Notes: generated by a model from the letters alone, not told the origin. Shown: positions 1-12,025, numbered from the stretch's first letter. The stretch is DNA of 64,000 nucleotides from an uncultured Alphaproteobacteria bacterium (GCA_902576125.1 CACGUF010000002.1:64145-128144), one strand, 5' to 3'. Numbers and translations: made by a program.

Positions 1-1071
1 GCCTACGTAACCAAGAACAAAAAAGTTTACAAAAAACAACATCATAAACCATTTATACATTGGTCTAAAATTACAACTTCTGACTTTAGATGTATCTAAC
101 CAAGGAAGAATAAAAAGGATTGCAATTGCGCCAAACATAAGTGCAACTCCACCTAACTTATCAGGTACAGCTCGTAAAATTGCATAGAATGGAGCTAAAT
201 ACCAGTTAGGTACAATATGTGCAGGTGTAACAAGCGGATCAGCTGGAATATAATTATCAACTTCTGCCATTAAGTTAGGTCCAAAAAATATAACTGCTGA
301 TATAAGAACACCAAAAACACAAACTGCAATAGTATCTTTAATAAGCATATAAGGGAAAAATTTTACAGTATCATTTTTAGATTTAATATCTATACCAGTA
401 GGATTGTTAGAACCGTGAACGTGAACTGCTGCAACGTGTAAACCAACTACTCCAAAAATTACAAATGGAAGTACATAGTGTAGAGCAAAAAATCTATTCA
501 AGGTTGCATTACCTACAGTATAGTCACCAAGTAACCAGGTCTTTAATCCCTCACCTATAAATGGAATAGCACTAAATAAGTTTGTTATTACTGTTGCACC
601 CCAATAAGACATTTGACCCCATGGAAGAGTATATCCAAGGAACGAAGTTGCCATCATTAAAAGATATATAAAAACACCTAATATCCAATTAAGTTCTCTT
701 GGATACTTATATGACCCATAATACATTCCTCTAACAATATGAATATAAACAATGATAAAGAAAAATGCTGCTCCATTAGAATGAATATATCTTAGAAGCC
801 AACCATAATTAACATCTCTCATTATTCTCTCAACACTATCGAAAGCCATATCAGTGTGAGGTGTATAATTCATAGCAAGAAAAATGCCGCTAACTATCAT
901 AGTAACAAGAGTAATTGTTGCTAAGGCTCCAAAACTCCAAAAATAATTACAATTTTTTGGCATTGGATAATCACCATATTCTTTTTCAAAATAAGAAATT
1001 ATTGGAAGCCTAAACTCTATCCAATTTAAAACGGAATTTTTATATTTTCTAGGTTCTGAATTTCCACTCAT
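1..1071 (-). CDS. petB: Cytochrome b of the bc1 complex (3' end runs off the window)
   Basis: Reverse-strand translation from the ATG at 1071 gives [45 protein letters not shown]...[28 protein letters not shown]...[10 protein letters not shown]-type cytochrome b motifs; open to the window edge. Not in the ORF track. Confidence 0.95.
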   Translation of the reverse strand, partial: MSGNSEPRKYKNSVLNWIEFRLPIISYFEKEYGDYPMPKNCNYFWSFGALATITLVTMIVSGIFLAMNYTPHTDMAFDSVERIMRDVNYGWLLRYIHSNGAAFFFIIVYIHIVRGMYYGSYKYPRELNWILGVFIYLLMMATSFLGYTLPWGQMSYWGATVITNLFSAIPFIGEGLKTWLLGDYTVGNATLNRFFALHYVLPFVIFGVVGLHVAAVHVHGSNNPTGIDIKSKNDTVKFFPYMLIKDTIAVCVFGVLISAVIFFGPNLMAEVDNYIPADPLVTPAHIVPNWYLAPFYAILRAVPDKLGGVALMFGAIAILFILPWLDTSKVRSCNFRPMYKWFMMLFFVNFFVLGYVG

Positions 1072-1073
1072 TA

Positions 1074-1601
1074 TTAACCAATCTTAATTGTTGTATCATT
1101 TAAAAATGTATAAGGAGGTACAGCTAGATTTTCAGGTGCTGGTCCTTTTCTTATTCTACCAGATGTGTCATAATGTGATCCATGACACGGACAATACCAA
1201 CCGTTATATTCACCTTTACTATCTGTTAATTTTTGACCAAGAGGAACACAACCAAGGTGGGTACATACCCCAACTAAAACTAACCATTCATCTTTTTTTA
1301 CTCGATCAACATCAGCTTCAGGATCTTTTAAATCAGAAATATTAACAGTTTTTGCTTCTTCAATTTCTTCTATTGTTCTTTTACGGATAAAAACAGGTTT
1401 TCCTCTCCATTTAACTGTTATACTCTGTCCCTCATCTATTTGACTAACATCAACTTCAGTAGTTCCAAGTGCAATCGTGTCTTCTGCTGGATTCATGCTT
1501 TTTAAGAATGGCCATATAAATGCAGCTGTACCAACTGCTCCAATTGTAATTGTGCTTAGTTGGAGAAAGTCTCTTCTTTTATTATCGTGATTTCCAGCCA
1601 T
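1074..1601 (-). CDS. petA: Ubiquinol-cytochrome c reductase Rieske iron-sulfur subunit
   Basis: CTHLGCVP and CPCHGSHYD cluster motifs, Tat-like N-terminus RRDFLQLS; adjacent to petB. Confidence 0.97.
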   Translation of the reverse strand: MAGNHDNKRRDFLQLSTITIGAVGTAAFIWPFLKSMNPAEDTIALGTTEVDVSQIDEGQSITVKWRGKPVFIRKRTIEEIEEAKTVNISDLKDPEADVDRVKKDEWLVLVGVCTHLGCVPLGQKLTDSKGEYNGWYCPCHGSHYDTSGRIRKGPAPENLAVPPYTFLNDTTIKIG

Positions 1602-1696
1602 AATTTAGGCTTCTCTTATAGCTTAAATTCGAAAAAAAATACCAAATTATGTGTGCCAGCGTGACGCAATCATAAAAATACTGTAGACAAGAATTT

Positions 1697-2149
1697 ATGA
1701 GAATTGCACTATACCAACCTGATATACCTCAAAATACAGGCAATATATTTCGACTAGGAGCATGTTTAGGCGTACCAGTAGATATTATTGAACCCACTGG
1801 CTTTATTTTTGATGATAAAAAATTCAAAAGGAGTTCAATGGATTATATCGATTACATTGAATACAAAAGGCATATTAACTGGGAGAGTTTTTATAATTGG
1901 ACTCAAAAAAATAAATTTCGGTTAATATTAATGACAACAAAAACAAAACTAAGTCTCTATAAATTTGAATTTCATTCATCAGATGTGCTTTTATTTGGTA
2001 GAGAAAGCGCAGGTGTTCCTGAAGATATTCATAAAATAGTTGATCACCGATTGACTATACCTATGAAAGAGGAAGTAAGGTCAATTAATTTAAGTAGCTC
2101 TGTTGCTTTAGTAATTGGTGAAGGTCTTCGACAAACAAACAGTATTTAA
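1697..2149 (+). CDS. trmL: tRNA (cytidine(34)-2'-O)-methyltransferase (SPOUT family)
   Basis: MRIALYQPDIPQNTGNIFRLGACLG..., LLFGRESAGVP, IPM...RSINLSSSVALV motifs. Confidence 0.93.
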   Translation: MRIALYQPDIPQNTGNIFRLGACLGVPVDIIEPTGFIFDDKKFKRSSMDYIDYIEYKRHINWESFYNWTQKNKFRLILMTTKTKLSLYKFEFHSSDVLLFGRESAGVPEDIHKIVDHRLTIPMKEEVRSINLSSSVALVIGEGLRQTNSI

Positions 2150-3006
2150 TTTAAACTACCCATTTTACCATTCTGGTAATCCAACATTGCTTGCTTCATC
2201 TCAACTTCAGTATTTGTAACAAAAGGTCCATATCTAACTATAGACTCATTTAAAGGCTCACCCGCTAAAACTAAGTAAGATCCATTGATTGATATTGAAG
2301 TTAAATTTATCATATCTGCTGAATGATCAAAGTAAATCATCTGACCTTTTCTAGCAATTTGGTTATCATCATGAAATTTTAGTTCCCCTTCTATTACATA
2401 AACCATTACCGTTTGATTTTTTGAGATGTCTAAATCTATTAAACCTGGCTTAGTAAATTGAACATCAAAGATTGAAACTGGAGAGTATGTCTGAACAGCT
2501 GAAGAAATATTTTTAACTTTACCTACCAACACTTTTATTAAAACATCATTACCCTCATCAATAATGGGAATGTCATTTTTCTTAATATGTTGATACCATG
2601 GTTTTATTTTCTTTTTTTTTTGAGGGAGGTTAACCCAAATCTGCAATCCTTGCATTACCCCCACCATTTTTTTTTTAAATTTATCAGTAACTAACTCGGA
2701 ATGTACAAGACCTGAGCCTGTTGTCATCCACTGAATGTCTCCTGTTTCAATAGCTGCTTGACCACCCCACGAATCTTTATGCTCAACCTCTCCACCTAAT
2801 AAATAAGTTATTGCTTCAAAACCACAGTGTGGATGAGCTGGCACACCTGTTGCTCCTCCTGGTTCATAATTTATTGGTCCAAAATGATCAAATAAAAGGA
2901 ATGGATCATTTTCTCTCATTTTAGGAACAGGGAACGCTCTAGTGACAGGAATGCCGTCACCTTCAAATGTTTTTATACAGTCGTCAATATGAACAACTTT
3001 TCTCAT
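2146..3006 (-). CDS. Pirin family protein
   Basis: DPFLLFDHFGP, PAHPHCGFEAITYLLGGEVEHKDS, GDIQWMTTGSGLVHSE. Confidence 0.93.
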   Translation of the reverse strand: MRKVVHIDDCIKTFEGDGIPVTRAFPVPKMRENDPFLLFDHFGPINYEPGGATGVPAHPHCGFEAITYLLGGEVEHKDSWGGQAAIETGDIQWMTTGSGLVHSELVTDKFKKKMVGVMQGLQIWVNLPQKKKKIKPWYQHIKKNDIPIIDEGNDVLIKVLVGKVKNISSAVQTYSPVSIFDVQFTKPGLIDLDISKNQTVMVYVIEGELKFHDDNQIARKGQMIYFDHSADMINLTSISINGSYLVLAGEPLNESIVRYGPFVTNTEVEMKQAMLDYQNGKMGSLN

Positions 3007-3041
3007 AATATTTTAAATAGTTATAACTTTGTTATTTTCAA

Positions 3042-3827
3042 TTAATTTATAATATTATCAATTTTATTAAGGCATTTTTTTAAACCTATATCGTAATTAG
3101 TTTTTATAAAATGCTCTTTAAGAATTTCAACCCACCTATATTTATCATGTGATTGAAAAAAACAATTCAATGGAAAAGGCATACTAAACATTTTTAAAAC
3201 TTCTTGTCGTATAACGTCGTTTGTTAAAACAACTAAAGACTCATGAATATATTTTTCAACGAATGTCTGAGTCATTTCTTCTATTTTAGGTTGGTCAAAT
3301 AATCCAAGAAATCTAAAATATCTATATATTCTTAAATAATCTTCTTTTATTCTATCTTCAATTTCTCCAATAAATCTTATATTTTTTTCTTTTAAATCTT
3401 TTTCTCCATTGTAATAATCATATACAATGTGATCACTACCAAGATACAATGCGTTAAAAGTAAAATCTCTTCTTGCAGCGTCTTTTTTCCAATCTTTGGT
3501 ATACAAAATTGAAGTGTGTCTTCCAATCTGATTAATATCTTCTCTCAGTGAAGTTATTTGGATTTTTTTATTATTGAGAAAAGCAATGATTGATCCATAT
3601 TGTATTGCAAAATCATCATACTCAATATTATTTAATTTAAGCAATTCTAATACATCATAAGGTTCTAAAGAAGTTGCTGTATCTATATCTTTTATCTCTC
3701 TATTAATAATGGTATCTCTTATACTTCCCCCCACTAATCGAATTTTAGATTTATGATTTTTAAAAATAGAAAACAAAAATTTAATAGGTTCTAAATTAAG
3801 TAAATCACTTATTTTATTATTGTTCAT
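3042..3827 (-). CDS. CCA tRNA nucleotidyltransferase / poly(A) polymerase family, short form
   Basis: RLVGGSIRDTIINREIKDIDTATS and RRDFTFNALYL, nucleotidyltransferase class II motifs; only 261 aa. Confidence 0.85.
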   Translation of the reverse strand: MNNNKISDLLNLEPIKFLFSIFKNHKSKIRLVGGSIRDTIINREIKDIDTATSLEPYDVLELLKLNNIEYDDFAIQYGSIIAFLNNKKIQITSLREDINQIGRHTSILYTKDWKKDAARRDFTFNALYLGSDHIVYDYYNGEKDLKEKNIRFIGEIEDRIKEDYLRIYRYFRFLGLFDQPKIEEMTQTFVEKYIHESLVVLTNDVIRQEVLKMFSMPFPLNCFFQSHDKYRWVEILKEHFIKTNYDIGLKKCLNKIDNIIN

Positions 3828-3867
3828 ATCTAGCTATTTTTCTAAAACAATTTATATTACAATATTA

Positions 3868-4476
3868 ATGTCGACGTTTTCAAAAGAAAATCCTAAAGAA
3901 ATATATGAGAGTATTAAAAGGAATCTATCTAGAGCAGTTAAAGATAGAAAACACAGCTTTCACACCCCTGTTTTTTCTAATATAAATGATAAAAATACCA
4001 TTGAGTCAAGGGTGGTGGTTTTAAGAAAATTTGATTCTAAAGATATGGTTTTAAATTTTCATACAGATTTTAGATCTCCAAAAGTGGCTGATATTAAAAG
4101 AAATAAAAATTCTTTATTTGTTTTTTATGATTATAAATTAAAAGTGCAATTAAGAATTAAAACTATTTCAAACCTAAATAATCAAAATTCACTTGCAGAA
4201 GAAGTATGGGGTAAAACGAAATTATTTAGTAGAAAATGTTATCTAACAGAAAAACCTCCAAGCTCCATTACTAATGTACCCGAAGATGGTATCGATAAAA
4301 GTCTACAAGGAAAAGAACCCAATAAAGAGGAAAGTGAAAAAGGTTATAAAAACTTCACAGTTATACAAAATAAAATTGAAGAAATAGATTGGTTATATTT
4401 AGAAGCAAGTGGACACAGAAGATTAAAAATTACTATTAAAGAAAATATTGAAAACTTTGAATGGTTGATACCTTAG
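3868..4476 (+). CDS. Pyridoxamine 5'-phosphate oxidase-like FMN-binding protein
   Basis: ESRVVVLRKFDSKDMVLNFHTDFRSPKVADI...FVFYDYKLKVQLRI; ORF opens at 3820 but the ATG at 3868 (MSTFSKENPKEIY) is the more natural start. Confidence 0.7.
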   Translation: MSTFSKENPKEIYESIKRNLSRAVKDRKHSFHTPVFSNINDKNTIESRVVVLRKFDSKDMVLNFHTDFRSPKVADIKRNKNSLFVFYDYKLKVQLRIKTISNLNNQNSLAEEVWGKTKLFSRKCYLTEKPPSSITNVPEDGIDKSLQGKEPNKEESEKGYKNFTVIQNKIEEIDWLYLEASGHRRLKITIKENIENFEWLIP

Positions 4477-5306
4477 TACAAGGTAAAGTTATCAATTATT
4501 CTAATTGCATTCAGATAAAATGCTATAAATAATCTAGAGTCTTTATTTATACTTGAAAGATCTAAACTATCCTCACTTCTGACTTCACAATAATCAATGC
4601 TAGATATGCCTATACTTTTTAAGTCATTTTTAATTTTATCTAAAATTTTGAAATCAAATGATTCTATAAGATCAGATAAATTATCGTTAATAATTTTAGC
4701 ACACTGATCGAATTTAGTTTTATCATTTTCACTAAATTTAGAATATCTAGATGATAAACTCATACCATTAGTGCCTCTGATAGATGGACATTTTACTAAA
4801 TTTATTTTTAGATTATTTTCAATTATCATATGCTCTATTATTTTTAGTTGCTGAAAATCTTTTTCACCAAAGAAAACATTAGATGGATTAATATGGTCAA
4901 ATAGAATTTTTACAATAGTAGTAACTCCATCAAAATGACCAGATCTAAAATTATCACATAAAATTTTTCTATATTCAAAAATGGTTTTTTTAGTTTCTAA
5001 GCCACCTGGATACATTTCATTTATTTCAGGTGCAAAAACAATTTGACAATTATTTTTTGATAACAAGTTGACATCATTATCAAATGTATTGGGATAATTT
5101 TCTAAATCTGCTATTTCGTTGAATTGCGTGGGATTGATAAATATGCTAACTATATTTATTCCCTCAAATTTATTAGCTTCTGATAAAAGTGATAGGTGCC
5201 CATCATGTATATTCCCCATTGTCGGAATAAGATTAATTTTTGTTTTATTGCTTTCTAAATAAGACAAAATTTCTTTAATTTCTGAAGTTTTTTTAACTAT
5301 TTTCAT
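4473..5306 (-). CDS. panC: Pantothenate synthetase
   Basis: IPTMGNIHDGHLSLL, FINPTQF, VFFGEKDFQQL motifs. Confidence 0.97.
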   Translation of the reverse strand: MKIVKKTSEIKEILSYLESNKTKINLIPTMGNIHDGHLSLLSEANKFEGINIVSIFINPTQFNEIADLENYPNTFDNDVNLLSKNNCQIVFAPEINEMYPGGLETKKTIFEYRKILCDNFRSGHFDGVTTIVKILFDHINPSNVFFGEKDFQQLKIIEHMIIENNLKINLVKCPSIRGTNGMSLSSRYSKFSENDKTKFDQCAKIINDNLSDLIESFDFKILDKIKNDLKSIGISSIDYCEVRSEDSLDLSSINKDSRLFIAFYLNAIRIIDNFTLY

Positions 5307-5373
5307 ATTTTTTTGACTATCTATTTGACTTATATACGATCAATTCGTAATAGGGCTCAAAAATTATTTAAAT

Positions 5374-5508
5374 ATGAAAAGAACTTATCAGCCAAGCAAA
5401 TTAATTAGAAAACGTAGACACGGTTTTCGTGCTAGAATGGCAACCAAAGCGGGAAGGCAAATTATAAATCGTCGTCGTGCCAGAGGAAGAGCTCAGCTTA
5501 GCGCTTAA
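5374..5508 (+). CDS. rpmH: 50S ribosomal protein L34 (not in supplied ORF track)
   Basis: Direct translation [44 protein letters not shown]; directly upstream of rnpA. Confidence 0.98.
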   Translation: MKRTYQPSKLIRKRRHGFRARMATKAGRQIINRRRARGRAQLSA

Positions 5509-5517
5509 TATGGCCAT

Positions 5518-5850
5518 ATGGCCCCTCATTTATTTACTATAAAAAAAAGAGATACTTTTGTTCAAATCCGCAATAAAGGTGTTTTCATCCGTAGCAAAAA
5601 TATTAACGTTCAAAAATTATTAGATAAAGATTTAGATGGAAAAATTGGGGTGGGTTTTACAGCAACTAAAAAAATAGGGAATGCAGTTAAAAGAAATAAA
5701 GCAAAAAGAATTATGAGAGAATTAGCTAAAAAAATATTGATAAAAAGTAAAACAAACACGTATTATGTGTTAATAGCCAAAATATCAATTTTAGACACCA
5801 AATTTAAAACACTATTAGAAGAAATGGAGGATATTATTAATGTTAAATAA
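5518..5850 (+). CDS. rnpA: Ribonuclease P protein component
   Basis: [13 protein letters not shown]...[25 protein letters not shown]; conserved position after rpmH. Confidence 0.95.
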   Translation: MAPHLFTIKKRDTFVQIRNKGVFIRSKNINVQKLLDKDLDGKIGVGFTATKKIGNAVKRNKAKRIMRELAKKILIKSKTNTYYVLIAKISILDTKFKTLLEEMEDIINVK

Positions 5851-6085
5851 AATAATAACATTTCCAGTACTTATCTTTATACGTGCTTATCAATTAATCA
5901 TATCACCTTTATTGGGTTCAAATTGTCGTTTCATGCCGACTTGTTCTGAGTATGCTATGGAGTCTTTTAAATCACATGGTTTAATAAAAGGAATTTTTTT
6001 AACACTAAAAAGAATTGGAAAATGTCATCCATGGGGAGGCCACGGTTATGACCCAATCCCAACAAAAGAGGTAAAAAATAAATGA
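5840..6085 (+). CDS. yidD: Membrane protein insertion efficiency factor
   Basis: [37 protein letters not shown]...[13 protein letters not shown]. Confidence 0.97.
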   Translation: MLNKIITFPVLIFIRAYQLIISPLLGSNCRFMPTCSEYAMESFKSHGLIKGIFLTLKRIGKCHPWGGHGYDPIPTKEVKNK

Positions 6086-7809
6086 ATGAACAAAAAAACT
6101 TATTTTTAGCTATAGGTATTTCAATAGCAATAATTGTTTTTTTTCAATTTCTTTTCCCTACTTCTATAAATGAGCCAATTCAAAAATCTGAAAATGAAGT
6201 TTTAGCTCCAGCTGCATCTATTGATGAGAAAAAAACTAATATTATTGAAATAGTAAAACCAAAAGATGATGTACTTCAAGCTAACAAAAGAGTTGCATTG
6301 AAGACTCCGTCATTAACTGGTTCAATTAATTTAAAAGGTGCAATATTAGATGATTTAACACTCTCAAATTATAAAGTGAGCTTAGATGATGGCTCAGATA
6401 ATATTGACTTATTGTCTCCTGATGGAACAGCTAATCCTTACTATATTGAATTCGGCTGGAAAGCATTAGGTGATCAAAATGTACAGCTTCCAAATTTAGA
6501 AACAGTTTGGCAAACAAACTCAATAAACTTAACTCCAAACAATGATGTAAAATTAAGCTGGACTAGCGAAGAAAATAATACATTTTTAATTAATTTTTCT
6601 GTTGATGAAAATTATATGTTTTCAATAACACAAGAAGTTATCAATGAAAGTTCAAAAGAATTGGAAATATATCCATACAGATTAATAAAAAGGATAAATA
6701 CTCCAAAAACAATCAATTTCTTTATTTTACATGAAGGTCTAATTAGTCTTGTTGGTGATGAGCTGCTTGAAAAAAATTATGATGACTTACTTGATGATTG
6801 TTCTGCAAGTATGCCTATCAAAGATGAATTTTGTGATTCAAAAGGACAAGGGGGTTGGTTAGGGTTTACAGACAAATATTGGATGTCAGTTTTAATTCCA
6901 GATCCAAATGAACCAATCAATATAAATTACCGCCATGGAAACAATGGTAGAGATAGTTATAGAACGGGTTATGTTGGTCAGGTATTCAAAATATCTCCAG
7001 GTAAATCAATTACGTATGGAGGAAAATTATTTGCTGGAGCTAAAAAGCTAGATATTTTGAGCAACTATGACAAGACTCTATCAATTCCTCGTTTTACCGA
7101 TGCTATCGACTGGGGATGGTTTGCTTTTCTTACAAAACCAGTCTCCTATTCAATAAATTGGTTTTTTGGTTATGTTGGTAATTTTGGCTTGGCAATTATT
7201 GCTTTTACAATTTTAATGAGATTAATTCTTTTTCCACTCGCACATGCCTCATTTAAATCAATGGCAAAAATGAAAAAACTTCAGCCGGAGATGCAAAGAT
7301 TAAAAGAAACTTATCCAAATGATCGTCAGAAAATGCAACAAGAATTAATGGCACTATACAAAAGAGAAGGAGCAAATCCCGTAGCTGGATGTTTACCAAT
7401 ATTAGTTCAAATACCAATATTTTTCTCATTATATAAAGTTCTATTTGTCACTATTGAAATGTATCATGCACCATTCTATGGTTGGATCCATGATTTATCA
7501 GCACCTGATCCTTTGGGTATTTTAATTCTTTTTGGTTTAGTTCCGTGGGATGTTCCGCCAATTTTATCAATAATAAATATTGGTATACTTCCGATATTAA
7601 TGGGTCTAACAATGTGGCTTCAACAAAAATTAAATCCAGCACCGGCCGATCCAACTCAAGCCAAAATATTTGCCTTACTTCCTTTTGTATTTACTTTTGT
7701 ATTGGCAGGTTTTGCCGCAGGATTAGTGTTATATTGGTCTGTAAACAACATTCTTTCAATAGCTCAACAGTGGTTTATTCAAAGAAAAATACTCGCTAAA
7801 AATGAGTAA
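6082..7809 (+). CDS. yidC: Membrane protein insertase
   Basis: [25 protein letters not shown]...; [58 protein letters not shown]. Confidence 0.98.
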   Translation: MNEQKNLFLAIGISIAIIVFFQFLFPTSINEPIQKSENEVLAPAASIDEKKTNIIEIVKPKDDVLQANKRVALKTPSLTGSINLKGAILDDLTLSNYKVSLDDGSDNIDLLSPDGTANPYYIEFGWKALGDQNVQLPNLETVWQTNSINLTPNNDVKLSWTSEENNTFLINFSVDENYMFSITQEVINESSKELEIYPYRLIKRINTPKTINFFILHEGLISLVGDELLEKNYDDLLDDCSASMPIKDEFCDSKGQGGWLGFTDKYWMSVLIPDPNEPININYRHGNNGRDSYRTGYVGQVFKISPGKSITYGGKLFAGAKKLDILSNYDKTLSIPRFTDAIDWGWFAFLTKPVSYSINWFFGYVGNFGLAIIAFTILMRLILFPLAHASFKSMAKMKKLQPEMQRLKETYPNDRQKMQQELMALYKREGANPVAGCLPILVQIPIFFSLYKVLFVTIEMYHAPFYGWIHDLSAPDPLGILILFGLVPWDVPPILSIINIGILPILMGLTMWLQQKLNPAPADPTQAKIFALLPFVFTFVLAGFAAGLVLYWSVNNILSIAQQWFIQRKILAKNE

Positions 7810-8428
7810 TGGAAATAAATCTTTAAAAAATTTTTTTAATTCAAACAAATTTATTGGATCTTTTCAATCCTATAAAGATATTAAAAAAATAAATACTATT
7901 AATGATTGTTGTTTTGTTGGAAGATCTAATGTTGGTAAATCTAGTATGATTAATGCAGTTACTAAAACAAAAAATCTTGCTAAAACAAGCAAAACTCCAG
8001 GGAGAACTCAATCCATAAATATTTTTACAATTAACAATAATATTAATCTTGTTGATTTACCTGGATACGGTTACGCCAAAGTTTCCAAAGTAATGAGAGA
8101 TAATTTGGGAATATTAATTGAGGAATATGTTATGAACCAATTAAATTTGATACAGGCATATGTTCTAATAGATGCTAAAGTAGGCCTAAAAAACAGTGAT
8201 ATTGATATGTTTGATCTTCTTAATGACTCTGAAAGAAATTTCTCAATAATATTTACAAAAATTGATAAATGTTCAAAATCATATTTATCAGATTTAGAAA
8301 ATTCTATGCAAAGTTTAATGAAATCCTATAGAAAATCTTTTAGTAAATTTTTTTTTACAAGTACTAAGAAAATTGAGGGGATAATTGATGTGCAAAAAGA
8401 TATTTATACTTTATCAAAACAAAAATGA
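7802..8428 (+). CDS. engB: Ribosome biogenesis GTP-binding protein YihA/YsxC/EngB
   Basis: CFVGRSNVGKSSMINAV, SKTPGRTQSINIF, LVDLPGYGYAK, FTKIDK. Confidence 0.96.
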   Translation: MSNGNKSLKNFFNSNKFIGSFQSYKDIKKINTINDCCFVGRSNVGKSSMINAVTKTKNLAKTSKTPGRTQSINIFTINNNINLVDLPGYGYAKVSKVMRDNLGILIEEYVMNQLNLIQAYVLIDAKVGLKNSDIDMFDLLNDSERNFSIIFTKIDKCSKSYLSDLENSMQSLMKSYRKSFSKFFFTSTKKIEGIIDVQKDIYTLSKQK

Positions 8429-9336
8429 AATTTGATTTTTTATCAGAAAGTGATCAGGCTTATTTTATACATAAAGCCTCAACATTAGTTGAAGCATTGC
8501 CTTTTATTAGAGAACATAGTGGAGATACAATTGTAATTAAATATGGGGGTCATGCAATGGGAGATCCCAAACTTGCTAAAAGTTTTGCTAAAGACATTGG
8601 ATTAATCAAAGAGGTAGGAATATTTCCTATAGTAGTTCATGGAGGCGGTCCTCAAATTGCAGACAGATTAAAATCTAAAAATATAACCTCTCAATTTATT
8701 GATGGCTTAAGAGTTACTGATATTGAGACTGTTAAAGTAGTTGAAGATGTTTTAGCAAATGAAATAAATTCCGAAATAGTAAGCGCAATTAGTGACTCTG
8801 GAGGAAAAGCAATTGGTATAAGTGGTAACAAAAATAATCTTTTAAAAGCAAAAAAATTAAAAGTGCAAGTTAAAGACTCAGACTCAAATATTGAAAAATT
8901 AGTTGATATAGGATTTGTAGGGCAACCAACAGATGTAAATACTAAATTGATTGAGGATCATATTCATTCAGGTGATATTCCTGTTATTGCACCACTAGGC
9001 ATAGATATAGAAGGTAACTCATATAATATTAATGCTGATACTGCAGCAGGTTTTATTGCTGCAAAGCTAAAAGCAAGTAAATTATTACTTTTAACAGATG
9101 TTGCCGGTGTATTAGACAAAGATAAGAAGTTAATTCCATCTCTAAAACTTGAAGATGCTCTTTCATTAGTTAAAGAAGATTTTATTGTTGGAGGTATGAA
9201 ACCTAAAATTCAAACATGTATTGATGCTATGTTAAGTGGAGTAACAAAATCTACAATATTAGATGGTAGAATTCCTCACGCATTAGTATTAGAATTATTC
9301 ACTGAACATGGTATTGGAACTCAAATTTATTCTTAA
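8425..9336 (+). CDS. argB: Acetylglutamate kinase
   Basis: IVIKYGGHAMGDPKLAKSFAKDI, VVHGGGPQIADRL, NADTAAGFIAAKLKASKLLLLTDVAGVL. Confidence 0.97.
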   Translation: MKFDFLSESDQAYFIHKASTLVEALPFIREHSGDTIVIKYGGHAMGDPKLAKSFAKDIGLIKEVGIFPIVVHGGGPQIADRLKSKNITSQFIDGLRVTDIETVKVVEDVLANEINSEIVSAISDSGGKAIGISGNKNNLLKAKKLKVQVKDSDSNIEKLVDIGFVGQPTDVNTKLIEDHIHSGDIPVIAPLGIDIEGNSYNINADTAAGFIAAKLKASKLLLLTDVAGVLDKDKKLIPSLKLEDALSLVKEDFIVGGMKPKIQTCIDAMLSGVTKSTILDGRIPHALVLELFTEHGIGTQIYS

Positions 9337-9339
9337 GAT

Positions 9340-10017
9340 ATGATTACTTTAGAAAAAAAAATAAATACATGGATTTTTGATCTTGATAACACTCTCTATT
9401 CTGCAGATAGTGGAATATTTCAACAAGTTCATCAATTAATGGGAAAATTTGTATCTAATCATCTGAATATAAGTATTGAAGATGCAAAAATTATACAGAA
9501 AAAATATTATAAACAACATGGCACAACATTAAGGGGAATGATGGATAATCATGGTGTTGATCCTGATCATTTTTTAGCCGAAGTACACAATCTTGACTAT
9601 TCTATTGTTGGTCCAAACAAAAAACTTAACGAGGAATTAAAAAAACTTGGAGGACGTAAGATAATATATACCAATGCAAATATGCAACACACGCTTGACG
9701 TTTTAGAGAGAATAGAATTATCAAACTTTTTTGATGAAATTTATGATATAAAAAGGGCTAATTATATACCAAAGCCAGAATTGGCTCCATATGAACAAAT
9801 GATAAAACAATTTGATATAAATACAAAAAGTGCAGCAATGTTTGATGATATAGCTAAAAATCTAGTTCCTGCAAAAAATGTTGGCTTTACTTCTGTATGG
9901 ATTGATGCAGGTTATGAAAATTTTAGTGATGACATTGAAGCTTCAAAAAAATATCTTGATCATAAAACAACTAACATTGCAGAATTTTTAGAGGATGTTA
10001 ACAAAGGAAAAATATGA
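9340..10017 (+). CDS. HAD-family pyrimidine 5'-nucleotidase-like hydrolase
   Basis: [20 protein letters not shown] (HAD motif I), [31 protein letters not shown]. Confidence 0.88.
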   Translation: MITLEKKINTWIFDLDNTLYSADSGIFQQVHQLMGKFVSNHLNISIEDAKIIQKKYYKQHGTTLRGMMDNHGVDPDHFLAEVHNLDYSIVGPNKKLNEELKKLGGRKIIYTNANMQHTLDVLERIELSNFFDEIYDIKRANYIPKPELAPYEQMIKQFDINTKSAAMFDDIAKNLVPAKNVGFTSVWIDAGYENFSDDIEASKKYLDHKTTNIAEFLEDVNKGKI

Positions 10018-10844
10018 GTGAATTAAAAAAAATTATAGAGGAAGCTTTTGAAAAAAGAGATAAAATTAACTTTGATACCCAAGGCGAGATAAGGGAAAGT
10101 GTTGAAGAAACTTTAAATCAGCTTGATGTTGGAAATATACGTGTTTGCGAAAAAATAAATGATGAATGGATAGTTAATCAGTGGATAAAAAAAGCTATAC
10201 TTTTAAGCTTCCGACTAAATGATAATGAAATTATAAAATCACCACATGCAACTTGGTTTGATAAAGTTCCGAGCAAAACTGCAAACTGGACAAAAGATGA
10301 TCATGAAAAAGCTGGTTTTAGATATGTGCCAGATGCTGTTGTAAGAAAATCTGCTTTTATTGCAAAGGGAGTAATTTTGATGCCATCTTTTGTAAATTTA
10401 GGTGCTTATGTTGATGAAGGTACCATGATCGATACATGGGCTACAGTTGGTTCTTGTGCTCAAATTGGTAAAAATTGCCATATATCTGGTGGAGCAGGAA
10501 TTGGGGGTGTATTGGAACCTCTTCAAGCTAATCCAGTTATTATAGAAGATAATTGTTTTATTGGAGCAAGAAGTGAGGTAGCGGAAGGGGTTATAGTTGG
10601 AGAAGGTTCAGTATTATCGATGGGCGTATTCATTGGTGCTTCAACAAAAATTATTGATAGAGCAAGTGGAGAAATTCATATGGGAAAAGTACCTCCTTAT
10701 TCTGTTATAGTGCCAGGAACTTTACCCGGTAAGAAACTTCCAGATGAAACTGAAGGTCCTGGATTATATTGTGTAGTAATTGTCAAAAGAGTTGATGAAA
10801 GAACAAGATCTAAAACCTCTATTAATGATCTGCTTCGTGATTAA
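10014..10844 (+). CDS. dapD: 2,3,4,5-tetrahydropyridine-2,6-dicarboxylate N-succinyltransferase
   Basis: [67 protein letters not shown]. Confidence 0.98.
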   Translation: MSELKKIIEEAFEKRDKINFDTQGEIRESVEETLNQLDVGNIRVCEKINDEWIVNQWIKKAILLSFRLNDNEIIKSPHATWFDKVPSKTANWTKDDHEKAGFRYVPDAVVRKSAFIAKGVILMPSFVNLGAYVDEGTMIDTWATVGSCAQIGKNCHISGGAGIGGVLEPLQANPVIIEDNCFIGARSEVAEGVIVGEGSVLSMGVFIGASTKIIDRASGEIHMGKVPPYSVIVPGTLPGKKLPDETEGPGLYCVVIVKRVDERTRSKTSINDLLRD

Positions 10845-12025
10845 TGCCTGATATTAATTTTAATCCAATCAAACTTACTCAAGCATTAGTCAAATGTCAG
10901 AGTATTACTCCAAATGATGATGGTGCATTAATCGTAGTTCAAGATCATTTGAGTTCCTTAGGCTTTAATTGTACACCATTAACATTTGTTGGAAGCGGAT
11001 CGTATGAGGTGAAAAATTTATTTGCAACTATTGGTTCCAATGGTCCACATTTTGCCTTTGCTGGTCATACAGATGTAGTACCCCCAGGTAATGAAAGTTC
11101 ATGGACGCACCCCCCTTTTGCAGCAGTTATTGAAAAAGATAAATTATATGGCAGAGGAACTGAAGATATGAAGAGTAACATTGCGTGTTTTATATCAGCT
11201 ACAGAAAAATTCTTAGAAAAAAATGGCAAAAACTTTGGTGGCAAATTATCATTTATAATAACTGGCGATGAAGAAGGAGAGGCTATTAATGGTACTCCAA
11301 AAATTATGGAGTGGACAAAAAAACAAAATATAAAAATTGATCATTGTTTAGTTGGTGAGCCTACATCTAATTCTAGCATTGGAGATAAAGTAAAAATTGG
11401 AAGACGAGGATCTATTAATTTCTTTTTAACAGTAAAAGGTGTCCAAGGACATACAGCTAATGGTCATAGAGCAGAAAATCCAGTACATTACTTAACAAAA
11501 CTTATCTCAAATATTTTAGCAAAACCTCTAGATGAAGGAAATGAGTTTTTTTTACCAACAGCAATACAAATTCCAACTTTTGATGTTGGAAATCCTGCTC
11601 ACAATGTAATTCCAGAGTATGCAAATGCTACGATAAATATACGCTTTAATGATCTTCACACTGCAGAATCTATAATTGAGTGGCTAAATGAAAAAGTATA
11701 CTCAATTTTTTCAGATAAAATAAATGTTAGCTGCAATGTAAAACATGAGATTAGTGCTCTCTCATTTTTAAATAAACCAGGTAATTTAAGTAAAATTATA
11801 TCTAAATCGATATCAGAAGCTACTGGTAGAAATGAAGAGCCAGAACTTGCAACTGATGGGGGAACATCTGATGCGCGATTTATAAAAAATTACTGTGAAG
11901 TAATTGAACTCGGTATTAGAAATCAGACATTACACCAAATAGATGAATTTATTTATTTGCGTGATTTAGATGAATTGACAAAAATTTATTATCAAATTTT
12001 AAATAACTATTTTAAAAAAAACTAA
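10844..12025 (+). CDS. dapE: Succinyl-diaminopimelate desuccinylase
   Basis: FAFAGHTDVVPPGN, YGRGTEDMKSNIACF, TGDEEGEAINGT, TDGGTSDARF. Confidence 0.97.
   Translation: MPDINFNPIKLTQALVKCQSITPNDDGALIVVQDHLSSLGFNCTPLTFVGSGSYEVKNLFATIGSNGPHFAFAGHTDVVPPGNESSWTHPPFAAVIEKDKLYGRGTEDMKSNIACFISATEKFLEKNGKNFGGKLSFIITGDEEGEAINGTPKIMEWTKKQNIKIDHCLVGEPTSNSSIGDKVKIGRRGSINFFLTVKGVQGHTANGHRAENPVHYLTKLISNILAKPLDEGNEFFLPTAIQIPTFDVGNPAHNVIPEYANATINIRFNDLHTAESIIEWLNEKVYSIFSDKINVSCNVKHEISALSFLNKPGNLSKIISKSISEATGRNEEPELATDGGTSDARFIKNYCEVIELGIRNQTLHQIDEFIYLRDLDELTKIYYQILNNYFKKN

Noticed and set aside
1088-1345. + strand ORF in the supplied track
   Set aside because: Antisense to petA with no recognisable protein pattern; spurious shadow ORF.
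7451-7799. ORFs 7451-7654 (-) and 7545-7799 (+) inside yidC
   Set aside because: Overlap a strong conserved yidC frame; no coding signature of their own.
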